Of a DNA stretch of 64,000 nt, positions 31,556 through 42,378 are shown piece by piece (the stretch's first letter is position 1; every line of letters starts with the position of its first letter). The notes beneath the pieces are model-generated. The model searched no databases. It saw only the letters and a list, made by a program, of their open reading frames with translations, and had not been told where the DNA came from. The position numbers and the translations under genes are program-made. Origin of the DNA: Euphorbia lathyris (taxonomy: Eukaryota; Streptophyta; Magnoliopsida; Malpighiales; Euphorbiaceae); the NCBI RefSeq assembly GCF_963576675.1, contig NC_088915.1, forward strand, positions 6,143,001 to 6,207,000, given 5' to 3'.

Positions 31556-32070
31556 GAATGTTTTCATTTTATATGTTTAGGGGAATAATTTAATAATTTT
31601 ATTATTTTCCATCCCTTACCATCCTTTTAAACTAAACAAGGTAAACATATAAACTCTTGTAAATCTATATTTTTCTCCTAAACAAGGGTAAAATTAAGGA
31701 AAAATTACTTAGAAATTCATCTTTTATAACCTATTTATTTATAACCATGTCAAGTCATAATTTTGGATCATATCAAACTAGTAAAATCAGTATTTTTAAT
31801 ATATTTTAAGGATTAAAATTTATAAATTAGAAGTGTATAATATATTTTTTAGGGTTTATGATTTATGAATTGGAGTCTAGAATTTTTAAATTATGATGTA
31901 AAATCATAATATATAGAGAATAATGACATATTAATAATTAAGTTTGGTGATATGACTTAATTGTAATTTTGTACTTAATTATGATATTTATGTATTTGAC
32001 CCTACAATTAATCCCTCCCCTTTCCTTCATTTCCATCCAATATAATCAAAGCCTTAAAAAAAATATTATT
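30880..32070. repeat. repeat with interrupted poly(A) then poly(T) tracts, copy 1
   Basis: 30880-31220 is A-rich with a G or C every 5-8 bases ('gaaaaacgtgaaaaaatag'). 31230-31500 is the T-rich counterpart ('ttttttcgttttcataca'). The right end 'taatccctcccctttccttc' then 'aatcaaagccttaaaa' recurs at 33210-33275. The long Phe/Lys-rich open frames are a result of the tract composition and are not genes. An (AT)n run lies at 31526-31550. Confidence 0.65.
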
Positions 32071-32149
32071 ATTATTTGATATCATGCAAAACTGACATCA
32101 CTATCATCACATGGATGATGTCATTTCCATCCTCTTTAGAGTTAAACAT

Positions 32150-32480
32150 ATATGCGAGATTTAACGGTCCAAATACAACGATAACGGCCCAAACACGACT
32201 ATAGAGGTCCAAATGCAGTAATCGGAGCTCCGACCTCCAATTGCAAGGAAATTTTCTAGACTACGATATAAAGGATTCTTTCCGGGATCGTAATCCTTGA
32301 GGGATACGAAATCCTAAGCTCATAAATAGACAGGTATTAACACAAGGTACGTACAGTACATTAACTACTATCTCTAAACTAGTTATACTTTTCAATTCGG
32401 TCCTAAGCACAAACTGAGTTAGGCATTGGAGTGGGTTCGTCGGACTCTGGCCCCGTCTGACCTAAGTTATTGTTTTGTAG
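32150..32480 (+). repeat. LTR fragment with TATA-like sequence
   Basis: 'ctcataaatagacagg' (TATA-like, near 32320), then 'aaggtacgtacagtacatta', and near 32425 'gagttaggcattggagtggg' followed by 'gttattgttttgtagg'. This order is typical of Ty3/gypsy LTR R/U5 ends. The segment at 37565-37850 shares 'actataaatagata' and 'cagtacgttaactatt'. Full boundaries are unclear. Confidence 0.5.
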
Positions 32481-32499
32481 GTTATGAACGACGTCAGAT

Positions 32500-33275
32500 A
32501 AAACAGAAAATGTGAAAAAATAGAAGATTGAAAAACGTCATAAAACAAAAGAGACGTGAAAAATGAAAAAAGGACAAAAATTAGAAAATTAGAAAATAGT
32601 GAAAAGGGGAGAAAACCATGAAAAACGAGAAAACATGAAAAATGGGAAAACAAAAAAAAAAGAAAAACGAGAAAACAAAAGAAAAAAAGGCGAAAAATAA
32701 CAAAGCGGTAAACGAACCTGAAAACAAAAAAAAAAACTTGAAAAACCTAAAAAAATGAAAACGTTAAAATCAGAGAAATGGTAAAAAAAAATGAGAAATG
32801 CAAAAAAAAAAAGTGAAAACCGATAAAAAAACAAAAAAAATGTGAGAACGAATGATTTTTTCGGTTTTTGTTATTTATTCTTGTTTTTTACAAATTTTTT
32901 TGTTTTTTCGTTTCCATACATTTTCGGTTTTTCATTTCATGTTTTTCTTTTTTTTTTCTTCATATTTTAACGTTTTCACGTTTTTTCTGTTTTCATATTT
33001 TCCGTTTTTTATATTTTTTCATTCTTTTCCGTTTTTCCTTCTTTTGCGTTTTTATTTTTTTCCTGTTTTTCATTTTTCACGTTTTAAATTATTTTTCATT
33101 TTTTCTATTTTTCACATTTTAACCGTTTCTCCATATTTCATATTTTTTCTGATTTTTCGCATTTTAACCGTTTTTCTATATTTTTCCCGCAAACAAGGGG
33201 TAAAGTTAATCCCTCCCTTTTCCTTCCTCTATTAACTCCTTCTAACCCTCCATCTAATCTAATCAAAGCCTTACA
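32500..33275. repeat. repeat with interrupted poly(A) then poly(T) tracts, copy 2
   Basis: Same layout as 30880-32070: A-rich half (32500-32850), then T-rich half (32860-33190) with 'ttattcttgttttt' at the turn, and the end 'ttaatccctccc...aatcaaagcctta'. The copies are diverged. The Phe-rich frames (for example 32852-33235) are composition artefacts. Confidence 0.65.
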
Positions 33276-33284
33276 AAAAATTTA

Positions 33285-33293
33285 TTATTATTA
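33285..33293. repeat. 9-bp target duplication TTATTATTA of the foldback host
   Basis: Repeated at 37057-37065. It flanks the foldback element into which the RTE later inserted. Confidence 0.75.
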
Positions 33294-33306
33294 GGATACA
33301 TCATTT
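33292..33306. repeat. 15-bp target duplication of the RTE element
   Basis: TAGGATACATCATTT at 33292-33306 recurs exactly at 36571-36585. It fixes both RTE ends. Confidence 0.92.
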
Positions 33307-36300
33307 AACTCCGCCTGTGAGGGTCACTTGGTGGCCTTTACAGCCGGTCCCAAGCCCGGACAAAGGAGGAGGGTTGCGGTAGGTTTGTGGCGGCCAGCGT
33401 AAAACTTAGCCACATCTTATGACATGAACCATAATATAAATACCGTTGGGGCGTTCCCTACTCAGCGACGCGCTGCACTTCCTAGACCCGGGTGTAGTGA
33501 TAAATGTGCAAGGGTTGCTAGGTCGTCGCCCCGAAGCGGCGCGCCACCCCAGGACCCGGGGGTGGTGTCAAATATGCAAGGGTTGCGGGTAAATAAGCTA
33601 GTCCACGGTAATGGTAGGGGTAGGGGTAAGGGTAGTAGGTTACGCTTTGGGACATGGAACATAGGTTCTTTGACAGGAAGATTAGCTGAAATTGTAGATG
33701 TTATGAAGAGGAGGAGAATAAATATATTATGCCTACAAGAAACCAAGTGGGTTGGAGCCAAGGCTAGAGAGATAGCTCCTTGGGGTTATAAGCTTTGGTA
33801 CTCAGGAAAGGATAAGGGTAGAAATGGAGTAGGTATTCTTATTGATAGGGAGTATATTGATGAGGTAGTAGCGGTGTCTAGGAAGAGCGATAGAATTATG
33901 AGTGTTAAGCTAGTGATAGGGGATGAGGTTGTGAATGTCATTAGTGCATATGCGCCACAAATAGGATTAGATGTGTCTATAAGACAAGCTTTTTGGGATG
34001 ACTTAGAGGAAGTGGTGCAACAGGTTCCTAGGGATGAAAAAATGGTACTAGGGGGTGATCTCAATGGACACGTGGGTTCTAGGCGAGATGGGTTTGAGAG
34101 TGTTCATGGAGGGTATGGTTTTGGAGATAAGAATGAAGCAGGAAATGATATTTTGGATTTCGCATCAGCCTATGACTTGAGTATCATGAACACATGGTTT
34201 ATGAAGAGAACATCCCACTTAGTGACTTATCGGAGTGGCGGTAATGCGAGCCAAATTGACTTCTTCTTAGTAAGGAGTGCTTGGAGAAAGAGTTATATTG
34301 ATTGTAAGGTGATCCCTGGTGAGAGTACGACAACCCAACATAGAGTAGTGGTGCTAGATTTTCGAAGTAGGAAATGTATAAGAAAACAAACACCTCAAGT
34401 AGAGACTAAGATTAAGTGGTGGAAATTGCAAGGGGAGAATCAACAAAAATTTGTGGATGAGATGACCAAAAAAGATATTTGGACTTGCAATATGGATTCA
34501 GATATAGATTCAATATGGAATAAGATGGAGCATAGTATAAGGGAAGTAGCGAAGGAAGTTCTAGGGGAATCTAAAGGTAGCATGCCACCGGGTAAGGACA
34601 CATCTTGGTGGACAGAAGAAGTACGACAAGCAGTAAAGAGTAAGAGAGAATCCTATAAACTATTGGGGAAATGTAGGAGTGACGAGAACTACGAAAAATA
34701 CAAAGAGGCTAAAAGGGAAGTAAAAAAGGTCATACGAGATGCTAGAGCAAAGGTGAATCGGGATCTGTATACAAGATTGGATACGAAAGAAGGGGAAAGA
34801 GACATATATAGAATTGCTCGGATGAGAGATAGGAAGACGCGAGATCTCGGAAAAGTTAAATGTGTGAAGGATGTGGACCAGAAAGTCCTAGTTGGAGATA
34901 AGGATATCAAGGAACGATGGAGGTCCTATTTTGATGACTTATTTAATGGAGATCGCCAACAAGATGTTGGAGATATAAGTATCCATCACGATATGATAAA
35001 TCATGAATGCCTGCGGAGAATTCAAAAGGGTGAAGTCAAAATGGCATTAAGTAAGATGAAGTTGAAGAAAGCAGTAGGACCTGATGGCATCCCTATTGAG
35101 ATTTGGAGATGTTTGGGAGAAAGAGGAATCGAATGGTTGACGACGTTCTTCAACAAAATTTGGAGAAACAATAAGATGCCATCAGAATGGAGGAAAAGTA
35201 CCTTAATCCCTTTGTATAAGAACAAAGGCGATGTCCAAGATTGTGCCAACTATCGGGGAATCAAATTAATGAGTCACACTATGAAACTTTGGGAGCGAGT
35301 GATTGAACAAAGGCTAAGGAGGACGGTGAAGATCTCGGAAAACCAGTTTGGCTTTATGCCGGGAAGATCAACTATGGAAGCCATCCATCTAATGAGACAA
35401 TTAATGGAGCACTATCGAAATAAGAAGAAAGACTTGCATATGGTTTTCATTGACTTGGAGAAAGCATATGATAAGGTACCAAGGGAAGTACTTTGGTGGG
35501 CCTTGATAAGGAAAGGCATTTCGCGGAAATATATTGACATCATAAAGGACATGTATGAGGGAGTATGCACGAGTGTACGTACTAGTGTTGGGAAAACTGA
35601 AGAGTTTCCTATTACGATTGGAGTGCATCAAGGTTCCGCACTAAGCCCATTTCTTTTTGCCATCGTTATGGATGAACTAACAAGTTCACTTCAAGATGGT
35701 ATACCATGGTGCATGCTGTTTGCAGATGATATTGTGTTGGTTGATGAGACGAAAGAAGGAGTGGAGATGAAGTTGGAACTATGGAGGCAAACTCTAGAAT
35801 CTAGAGGCTTTAAGTTGAGTCGAAGTAAGACAGAATATTTGGAGTGTAAGTTTAGCGGCCGTAGGAGTAGGGAGGCAGGGACAATCACCCTAGATGGGAG
35901 AGTTGTTCAGGCCTCGGATTGCTTCCGGTATTTAGGATCTATTATCCAAACGGATGGAGAAGTAGATGGAGATGTTGCCCATAGGATTAAAGCTGGTTGG
36001 TCGAAGTGGAAGAGTGCTACGGGTTTCCTTTGTGATCCCGGCATGCCTAATAGATTGAAGGGAAAATTCTACCGGACGGCAATTAGACCAGCATTGTTAT
36101 ATGGTACGGAGTGTTGGGCAGTGAAACACTACCACATCCATAAGATGTCGGTGGCGGAGATGCGTATGTTGAGATGGATGTGTGGTCACACGAGAAAGGA
36201 CCGGGTGCGTAATGAAATAATTAGGACAAAAGTAGGGGTTACATCTATTGAGAATAAAATGAGAGAAAACCGACTAAGGTGGTTTGGCCATGTGAGACGT

Positions 36301-36570
36301 AGAGCGCTTGATGCGCCGGTTAGGAGAACCGAAGAGTGGCAAAGGGATGTAGTGGTGAGGGGTAGGGGAAGACCTAAGCAAACTTGGAGGAGGGTGATCG
36401 AGAGTGATATGAGTTTATTGGGAATTGAGGAAAATATGGTAGTGGATAGGACGGAGTGGAGGGAGCGAATCTGTGTCGCTGACACGACTTGATTTTCACG
36501 GTTTTATATGATGGTTCATGTTAGCCGACCCCGAATCATTTCGGGACTAAGGCTTTGTTGTTGTTTGTTG
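33307..36570 (+). mobile_element. Full-length RTE-clade LINE
   Basis: It is 3,264 bp: a 117-bp 5' UTR with 'ccggtcccaagcccgga', one ORF, and a 78-bp 3' UTR ending in TTG repeats instead of poly(A) ('ttgttgttgtttgttg'). A TTG-type tail and a single endonuclease-RT ORF are hallmarks of RTE. Identical 15-bp target duplications and an intact ORF suggest a recent insertion. It lies 13 bp inside an older foldback MITE. Confidence 0.95.
33424..36492 (+). CDS. RTE ORF: endonuclease and reverse transcriptase
   Basis: 1022 residues, starting at the first ATG of the frame. The N terminus (about 10-60) contains a roughly 72-bp in-frame duplication ('gacccggg...gcaagggttgc' twice). The endonuclease domain spans about 72-315: FGTWNIGSL near 75, LQETKW near 104, GGDLNGHVG near 210, QIDFFLVR near 277, QHR near 305. 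The RT spans about 540-840: [10 protein letters not shown] near 594, [10 protein letters not shown] near 674, [11 protein letters not shown] near 735, catalytic FADD at 766-769. The C-terminal region has RWFGHVRRR near 952. There is no RNase H, as expected for RTE. Such proteins in plant genomes are often misannotated as 'craniofacial development protein 2-like'. The enzyme nicks DNA and reverse-transcribes the element RNA at the nick. A later in-frame Met (residue 51, [10 protein letters not shown]) is an alternative start. No stop or frameshift is seen. Confidence 0.95.
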   Translation: MNHNINTVGAFPTQRRAALPRPGCSDKCARVARSSPRSGAPPQDPGVVSNMQGLRVNKLVHGNGRGRGKGSRLRFGTWNIGSLTGRLAEIVDVMKRRRINILCLQETKWVGAKAREIAPWGYKLWYSGKDKGRNGVGILIDREYIDEVVAVSRKSDRIMSVKLVIGDEVVNVISAYAPQIGLDVSIRQAFWDDLEEVVQQVPRDEKMVLGGDLNGHVGSRRDGFESVHGGYGFGDKNEAGNDILDFASAYDLSIMNTWFMKRTSHLVTYRSGGNASQIDFFLVRSAWRKSYIDCKVIPGESTTTQHRVVVLDFRSRKCIRKQTPQVETKIKWWKLQGENQQKFVDEMTKKDIWTCNMDSDIDSIWNKMEHSIREVAKEVLGESKGSMPPGKDTSWWTEEVRQAVKSKRESYKLLGKCRSDENYEKYKEAKREVKKVIRDARAKVNRDLYTRLDTKEGERDIYRIARMRDRKTRDLGKVKCVKDVDQKVLVGDKDIKERWRSYFDDLFNGDRQQDVGDISIHHDMINHECLRRIQKGEVKMALSKMKLKKAVGPDGIPIEIWRCLGERGIEWLTTFFNKIWRNNKMPSEWRKSTLIPLYKNKGDVQDCANYRGIKLMSHTMKLWERVIEQRLRRTVKISENQFGFMPGRSTMEAIHLMRQLMEHYRNKKKDLHMVFIDLEKAYDKVPREVLWWALIRKGISRKYIDIIKDMYEGVCTSVRTSVGKTEEFPITIGVHQGSALSPFLFAIVMDELTSSLQDGIPWCMLFADDIVLVDETKEGVEMKLELWRQTLESRGFKLSRSKTEYLECKFSGRRSREAGTITLDGRVVQASDCFRYLGSIIQTDGEVDGDVAHRIKAGWSKWKSATGFLCDPGMPNRLKGKFYRTAIRPALLYGTECWAVKHYHIHKMSVAEMRMLRWMCGHTRKDRVRNEIIRTKVGVTSIENKMRENRLRWFGHVRRRALDAPVRRTEEWQRDVVVRGRGRPKQTWRRVIESDMSLLGIEENMVVDRTEWRERICVADTT

Positions 36571-37079
36571 TAGGATACATCATTTGCCTCCTGAACTTAT
36601 CCAAAATGGTTGATTGGCCCTTGAACTTTCAAAGTATCTCGATAGCCTCCTGAACCTGTATAAAATGTTCAGTTAGCTCCTGAAATTGCATAAAATGTAT
36701 CAATCAATCACTCGGTTGTAAAAAAGTAAGTTAAATGCGGATTATATGTTGCACGTATCTTAAAAAAGTAAAACGACCAAGATCGGGATATGCGATTATA
36801 ATATTAGAGAAGAAAATGTTTTATAGTTGAATAAGCAAAAATTCTTTTTAACATGTTTTAATCTATTTTGTGAAGTATGTAATAACATTCTAAGGTACGT
36901 GTAACATATCTTCCGCATTTGACTTATTTTTTTATAACCGAATGATTAATTGATTATATTTTATGCAAGTTTAGAGGGCTATCGAGACACTTTGAAAGTT
37001 CAGGGGGGCAATCAACCATTTTGGACAAAGTTCAGGGGCAAATGATGTATTAAACCTTATTATTACTATTATTAAATAA

Positions 37080-37560
37080 ATGGCACAATCACAATCACTT
37101 TACATTACATGAATGCATGCCAAAAGAGGTGGAAAAGCTACTTTTGATTGAAATTTTTTTATTGCTTAGTGAGGTTTGATGTGCTATGTAGACATCTATC
37201 ATGTATGAGTGGAGGATGATTGTCCATCTATAATATTATTGTTGTATTTTTTTTCTTATTTTATATTATATATAGTAGGAAAAATAATTGATTAATTAAT
37301 TAATCTTAGTGTTGATAATGTTGGTATTGCTTAATAAGTTATTTTTCTTTGTTTCCAAGCTTTTTCCCTATGTGTAAAGAAAGAAAAAGGAAGTATCAAA
37401 TAGGATATGAAATCCGCGCACTATCAAAGAATCTCGGATGCTTTATATAGGGTTGTAGGAAATTTGATGTTAGCGCAATACCTACTGATATCATGCAAAA
37501 TAATGTTCACGAGTATAATATCAGCGTCATATCTTTGAAACCCAATATACATGTGGGGTT
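37080..37560. other. gene-free stretch
   Basis: A/T-rich with no supported frame. The part from about 37390 may already be LTR sequence, because it leads into the TATA-containing fragment that follows. Confidence 0.3.
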
Positions 37561-37564
37561 GGCA

Positions 37565-37850
37565 GTCCAAATATAAAGAATAAAGACCCGAGCACTTCTA
37601 TGACGGCCCAAGCTCAGTAGCAAAAGACTTAGCCTCATCCAATCCCAGCTCGTAACCAATAAGCATGGCTTTAGGCCCAAACACAAGAGAATCTTCTGGT
37701 AACTTATGAGACAGAGAATTTTTTCCAGGATTCGGAATTCTTAAGGGAATAAGAATCCTAAACTCACTAGGATTCCTAATAAGGTGATAACCTAATCGAG
37801 CACTATAAATAGATAGATATAAGCACAAGATTCAGTACGTTAACTATTTG
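37565..37850 (+). repeat. LTR-like promoter fragment
   Basis: 'actataaatagatagata' at about 37801 is a good TATA box. It is followed by 'aagcacaagattcagtacg' and 'ttaactatttgata', paralleling 32150-32480. Upstream are 'gacggcccaagctc' and 'aggcccaaacac' motifs. A 76-codon minus frame here is not supported. Confidence 0.5.
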
Positions 37851-37854
37851 ATAT

Positions 37855-38480
37855 AGATTAAATCGATCTGAAGGTTTTAATCTTAAACCAACAAAGAATA
37901 GTATCTTTTCAAGCTTAAATGGAAGGAAGAAAATCTTAAGGTTTGGTAAGCTCTCAACAATGGAGACTAAGAAATATTCATATTAATTAAAGTTACTCTT
38001 TCTTACAAAAAGAAGGGTTTAAATACCCCCCCCCCTAAAGAAGCAAAAATACCTAACTATCCCCACTAGGGTTACATTCATTTAAATAAAACTAAGGTAA
38101 TAAGGTAAACAGAAAGGATAAGTGACATGGAAAAACAGTAAAAATAAAGTGGCAAAACAGTAATTACAGAAATGGAATCAGAAAATGGCAGCCAAATAAG
38201 AATTGTCGGATTGGCCAACAAGCCAGGTGACACGGCGTGTCGCATGTATGACACGACGTGTCAAAAGTGACATGTTGTGTTAAATATCCAATCTTCGAGC
38301 ATAGACTTTAGGAGCTCGACACGGTGTGTCCCCTACTGACACGACGTGTCGGGCTAAATTTCAGTAGTTCTTGTGCTTGCTTGGGGCGTGTCCTTAGCTT
38401 CAGGGCAATTGGCAATTTCCTTCGGACCCGTGTTGGAGATGTCCTCACCATAAGGGAATTGAGTTATGAGGAAATAGATG
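37855..38480 (-). mobile_element. LTR-like sequence with gacacgacgtgtc palindrome array
   Basis: Read on the minus strand: palindromes at 38345-38210, then 'taattactgttttgccact', then a TATA-like 'ggtatttaaaccc' (about 38017-38029), then 'gtttaagattaaaaccttca' near 37890. The last part is homologous to 44950-44990 in the other minus-strand LTR-like segment. Ends and target duplication were not found. A run of nine or more C lies at 38026-38035. Confidence 0.6.
38225..38352 (-). promoter_or_regulatory. array of gacacg(r)cgtgtc palindromes
   Basis: Five copies: gACACGGCGTGTC (38228), gACACGACGTGTC (38250), gACATGTTGTGTt (38269), gACACGGTGTGTC (38317) and gACACGACGTGTC (38338). Spacing is about 20-50 bp. 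They occupy the same position relative to the TATA-like sequence as the tacgcggggcgta arrays, but the sequence differs. Confidence 0.6.
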
Positions 38481-38489
38481 ATGATATGA

Positions 38490-39175
38490 ACATAGGGTAT
38501 AATAGACTTGTATAAAACTTGTGATCAATGGGACATATATTATTGATAACAAGCTAATTTGATAATGGGGTACGAAGATTGATCTCTAAGAGAATCGTGT
38601 TCAAAAGCTTCCAAATGATCATGTTCCTGGTTGTAAGCGCCCTCACTGAAATGACTGGAAAGCTTATCTTTCGGATGAAGGATGGCCTTAAGTTTACTAA
38701 CACAATAAGATGTATGACATTGCCTTCCGGGAAATGTTTCATGAGGGCGTGATGAAGAGAATTCCCCCTTACTAGAGCCTCCCCATAATTCATGAGGGGA
38801 AAGCCTACTTGTACCATCACCAAAATGGCCATAATATGGAGGAGACTTACCAACATTTGATTGATAATAGGGTTCCTCACAACTCGATGACAAGATGTAG
38901 TGAAGTTGCTTGCGGGCCATTGGGAGATGGTGGAGTGGCATGGGTGTGAATTTCCCGTGTTGAGTGTTTTTAGTGATGTTCTTGTGTTTATTTAATGTCA
39001 TATGTTGTAATATTGTTTTCCTTATGTTATGTGTTGCACGGTATGAATAAGAAAGAACTACTATTTTTTTAACTTGTGAGTCATTGTGTATTTATTACTT
39101 TATCTTTATGCATTTTCCTTTTACGGAGTGAATTATGATTATGGATGTATGATCCTTAAGGACACGTTAGAGTTT
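38490..39175. other. probable LTR-retrotransposon internal debris
   Basis: A 153-codon minus-strand frame (38540-39001) shows no domain I recognise. It could be a decayed gag/linker region of the gypsy element at 40-41 kb, because orientation and position agree. I assign no function. Confidence 0.3.
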
Positions 39176-39179
39176 TTAC

Positions 39180-39475
39180 TCAGCTGGAGGAGTAAGTTTC
39201 TAGTGAATACTCATGTCTGTGAGGTTGTGCATGAGATATCATTCTCATTCAAGAAGTTAGATTTTAAGGTGAGTGCTCGTGTTTGTAAGGTCACACCCTT
39301 GGTGTTATTCTCATTTAAGAAGTGGGATTTTAAGGTGGGTGCTCGCGTTTGCGAGGACACGCCTGATGTGCCATTCTCATTCGAGAAGTGGGCTTTTAAT
39401 GTGGGTCCTCATGTTTATGAGGATGCTCTCGAGGTCCCATTCGCATTTAAAAAATGGGATTTTAAACATTCAGAA
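39180..39475. repeat. 66-bp minisatellite, about 4 units
   Basis: The unit contains 'ttctcatttaagaagtggga', 'ttttaaggtgggtgctcg' and 'gtttgcgaggacac'. Because 66 is a multiple of three, a 130-codon plus-strand frame reads through as 22-residue repeats (SFKKWDFKV...ARVCEDTP). This frame probably exists only because of the period, but the repeats keep charge and aromatic positions. Confidence 0.75.
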
Positions 39476-39479
39476 TGAG

Positions 39480-40000
39480 TATGCAAAGCATTCAAGCTTT
39501 TATTGATAAATTTTCTTAAGTTTTGTACATTCCATGTATTTGAGAGGGACCTATCATTTAAGGTGATTAGTCTATATGAACCCCTTACTAAAGACTATGT
39601 GACAATATATGGTCTTTTCCAATTCTTTCATAGCTTTCCCTTTCCCAAGGGGTATTCTGAAGCAACAACGTCTTGGAGGACCAAGTCACCCGCGTGGAAT
39701 TTTAGTGGGGTCTGACTCGCTTCGTAGGTCAGTTTCTCCTAAGCAGTCATTGCCTCGAGCTTGTTAGACCTTATTTCTTCCCATCTGAATGGCCACTAGT
39801 TTCCACGTCTTCTGCGCTTCGAGCTTTTGTTATCTTTTCTTTTACTTGTGAAATTGTCTTTTGTCTTCTACTTGATTTCCTTTGTTATATTGGGGGAGGT
39901 CCTTATGAGTTTTATCCTTCTTAGCCTCTATATAGTTGGTTGATCAATTACTATCGTCGTACCGAATGAAACTCTAACCCATGGCCATCAACTCCTCGAA
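39480..40000. other. gene-free stretch
   Basis: No domain or motif recognised. It lies between the minisatellite and gag relic and is probably internal retrotransposon sequence. Confidence 0.3.
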
Positions 40001-40003
40001 TGA

Positions 40004-40432
40004 TCAAGGCGAATCAGTGGAGCATTTTTGTCTCAATGTTTCGCACGTAGTGCCTTTGGTCAGAGCGTCATTAGAAACCTGCAAATTCATGGACTTGACA
40101 AAAGAAGCCATTTTATGAAACGTAGTGAGGTAATCATGGAGTGGTCTTATGGTGTGTTGGCAGACATCATGTAAACCAATGTTTATTCGCTCGACCTTGA
40201 TGACCCTTAAGAATCGAGCAACAAAATGACCATTAAGATGTTTAAAGGAGTTTATAAATCCTGCTGCAAGTTCTGAGTACCACTCTTGTACTACTTCCAG
40301 TAGAGTAGTGGGAAATATCTTGCACATAATCGCGTCATCTTGCATATAATATTCATCATGCTCATAGAGGTGGCGTAATGCTTTTTTGGGTCTTCCACCC
40401 CCATGTAATAAGGTAAACATGAGGTCTTCCAA
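40004..40432 (-). pseudogene. Ty3/gypsy gag fragment
   Basis: 142 residues with the retrotransposon gag signature: KIFPTTLLEVVQEWYSEL, then INSFKHLNGHFVARF and LHDYLTTFHKMA. Gag forms the virus-like particle around the element RNA. No protease, RT or integrase follows downstream (toward 38.5 kb), so the element is a relic. The primer site at 41180-41190 lies about 750 bp upstream on the same strand. Confidence 0.8.
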
Positions 40433-40439
40433 TGTGCTG

Positions 40440-41179
40440 GAAAAGGAATATCAATGATTCTCTATGAAAGGAAAGTGTGCGAAGTTATCTAATAGCCCAC
40501 TATCTCATCAAGGTCTCTCTTGTTTAAAAAGCACTAGAAAATTACCTTATGGGGGTTTCTAGGTGTTGTTCTGTGAATTATCGGCATCAGTAGTCGTTTT
40601 TTCCTTCTTTTGATGAGTTTCTCGCTCGAGATTGGTCTTTGTTGTATTTCGTATCGGACTATTCGACTTTTTCTTGACTCCTTCCTAACACGTTTGGGGG
40701 AGGGAGTTTTTTTTAGTGAGGTAATTCCATAGTCGATGGTTCTCCTGTTGTAGCTACAGTTGGGCCTCAACCTTTTTTGTTTGGCAGTTTTATACATTAT
40801 GGATGGTTGCGTGGAGTGCAACATTAGAGTCAGTGGCGGGCTCCTAAGTAGTACATTTGTTTATCGGCTGGTCATTGGGGTTCCGGTGCACATAATGTTC
40901 AGTATGAAACGAGGTCTCTTCTTCCCCTTCCGTCAAGGAGACGATTGTGTTCCTCGAGTTCTCCTATCGAGGAGGATGATCTTGGTGTCTAGCACTTGCT
41001 GATAGTTTTTCTTTCATGTTATCGACCTCTAGTTTGCTAGTTAGGAAATCTTATCGAGTTTTGAAGGTCGCGGAATATGGTTCACACTCGCCGCACTAAA
41101 CATTGGATCCAATCCGACTTCTCGATATTGACTTATTTTGAAAAGGTTGACCTGTATTAGAGTGGGCCCCTGATGTAAA
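40440..41179 (-). pseudogene. gypsy 5' untranslated/gag-leader debris
   Basis: This is the sequence between the primer site and the gag fragment. A 96-codon Lys/Arg-rich frame (40534-40824) may be the gag N terminus. Frames are broken and no domain is visible. Confidence 0.4.
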
Positions 41180-41190
41180 CTCTGATACCA
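41180..41190 (-). other. primer binding site, initiator tRNA-Met
   Basis: The minus strand reads TGGTATCAGAG, the usual plant LTR primer site complementary to the tRNA-Met 3' end. The 5' LTR should begin just beyond, at higher coordinates, but its end is not the expected CA (it reads 'ctaact'), so it is damaged. Confidence 0.65.
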
Positions 41191-41575
41191 AGTTAGTAGG
41201 ATTGTAAATAAATAGTCATACTGTTTAAATAGAGAGATAAACTCTTACTATTTTTTAAGTAAATGGAAGTAGCTGGTAGAAGTACGGTTTTGCTCCCCGA
41301 GAGTGATTGAGATGGTTCAAACCATGGATTTGTTTTCTTGATAAAAGTCTACTTTCTTGATGAGCTTCCTTTTAAAGTGAATTGAGCCTAGAGGGGATAT
41401 ATCCAAAACCATATATATGTATGTTTATTATCTTTATTTAGAATGCAAACACCATATTCTCTTTAAAAAAAAATGTTCAACGTTAGAGAGTTTCCAACTA
41501 GACTATAGTCTGTAAATTATATTCTTAAGACTCAAATTCTTGTGTACAAAATATTTGATTTACTATTTAGAGATA
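41191..41575. other. possible gypsy 5' LTR remnant
   Basis: Lies immediately upstream (minus strand) of the primer site. No TATA or terminal motif is clear, and no gene. Confidence 0.3.
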
Positions 41576-41579
41576 AGGT

Positions 41580-42121
41580 ATAAAAATATTTTAACATTGA
41601 CAGAAACAATTTTATTTTTAATATTTAAAATGATGTAATTTTATCTTTAAAATTGGTCCATTAAGAGTAATTTTATCTTTAATACTGATAAATTGGATCC
41701 ATTCAGACATCATTATTTTACTACTTATTATGCATCAGTTGGATTAAAAAAAATAACTATAATTTAATAATAAATTAGAGATTAATATTTTTAAATTCGA
41801 TAAACTATTTTAATTTTTGTGTGGAACTCGTACAAAATACATTTTAATTTTTTAATTTTTTTTAAATATTTCACAACTATTCATATGATTGTGATAGATT
41901 ACTAATAAGTGATAAAATGATGCAAATATAAAATGTAAATTACACGATTTATGATTGAGAATATATTTTGATGATTTATTTCTCAAATTGACTCAATTTA
42001 CTAATATTAGAAGTAAAATTTTACTACTATCAATATTAAAAGTAAAATTATATCGTTTTAACGTTAGCGAAAAAAATTGTTCCTCGCTATTAACGTTAGA
42101 AATAATTTTTTAGCACCTTAT
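41580..42121. mobile_element. taacgtt-family foldback element, diverged
   Basis: The ends 'gataaggtataaaaatat' and 'ttttttagcaccttatt' are complementary. The arms repeat 'aattttatctttaa' phrases and the interior 'attaataataaattagag...' matches relatives. An (AT)n run follows. No clean duplication. Confidence 0.6.
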
Positions 42122-42369
42122 TTTATATATATATATATAATGGGGGAAATAAAAATGGGACCAATGATGAACATTTCCAGAGTTATGTAGGTGATTGCAT
42201 GTGAGTATGGCGAGTGGGGTCCATAATCCCCCACACAAATAATCAAATATGACACGTGTTAAATCATAACAAATAGACAAAAATGTCCTGCATTTCGCTG
42301 ACCAAAATACCAAACAACCCATAACCCCATGTGCCTCTGTTATAATTAATTATTTTAATTCCAAACTAA
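42122..42369. other. short unannotated spacer
   Basis: A/T-rich. A 70-codon minus frame has no support. Confidence 0.3.
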
Positions 42370-42378
42370 ATTAAATTA

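Larger units (their letters stand above)
33294..37056. mobile_element. foldback MITE (about 485 bp) split by an RTE element
   Basis: The left end GGATACATCATTT continues at 36571-36585 after the RTE, then 'gcctcctgaacttatcc'. The right end is 'ggggcaaatgatgtattaaacc'-like, shown by 'aaatgatgtattaaacc' at about 37039-37056. The arms pair, and each contains tandem 'cctgaacttatcc' and 'gcccttgaactttc' phrases. The outer 9-bp duplication is TTATTATTA. A solo arm of the same family is at 19121-19310. Confidence 0.82.

Noticed and set aside
30849..33235. Phe/Lys-rich open frames on both strands
   Set aside because: Composition artefacts of interrupted poly(A)/poly(T) tracts; no codon structure and no conserved start.
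39086..39478. A genuine 130-codon repeat-protein gene
   Set aside because: The frame is open because the minisatellite period is a multiple of three. No promoter, introns or homologue were recognised, so it is kept as a repeat with a note.
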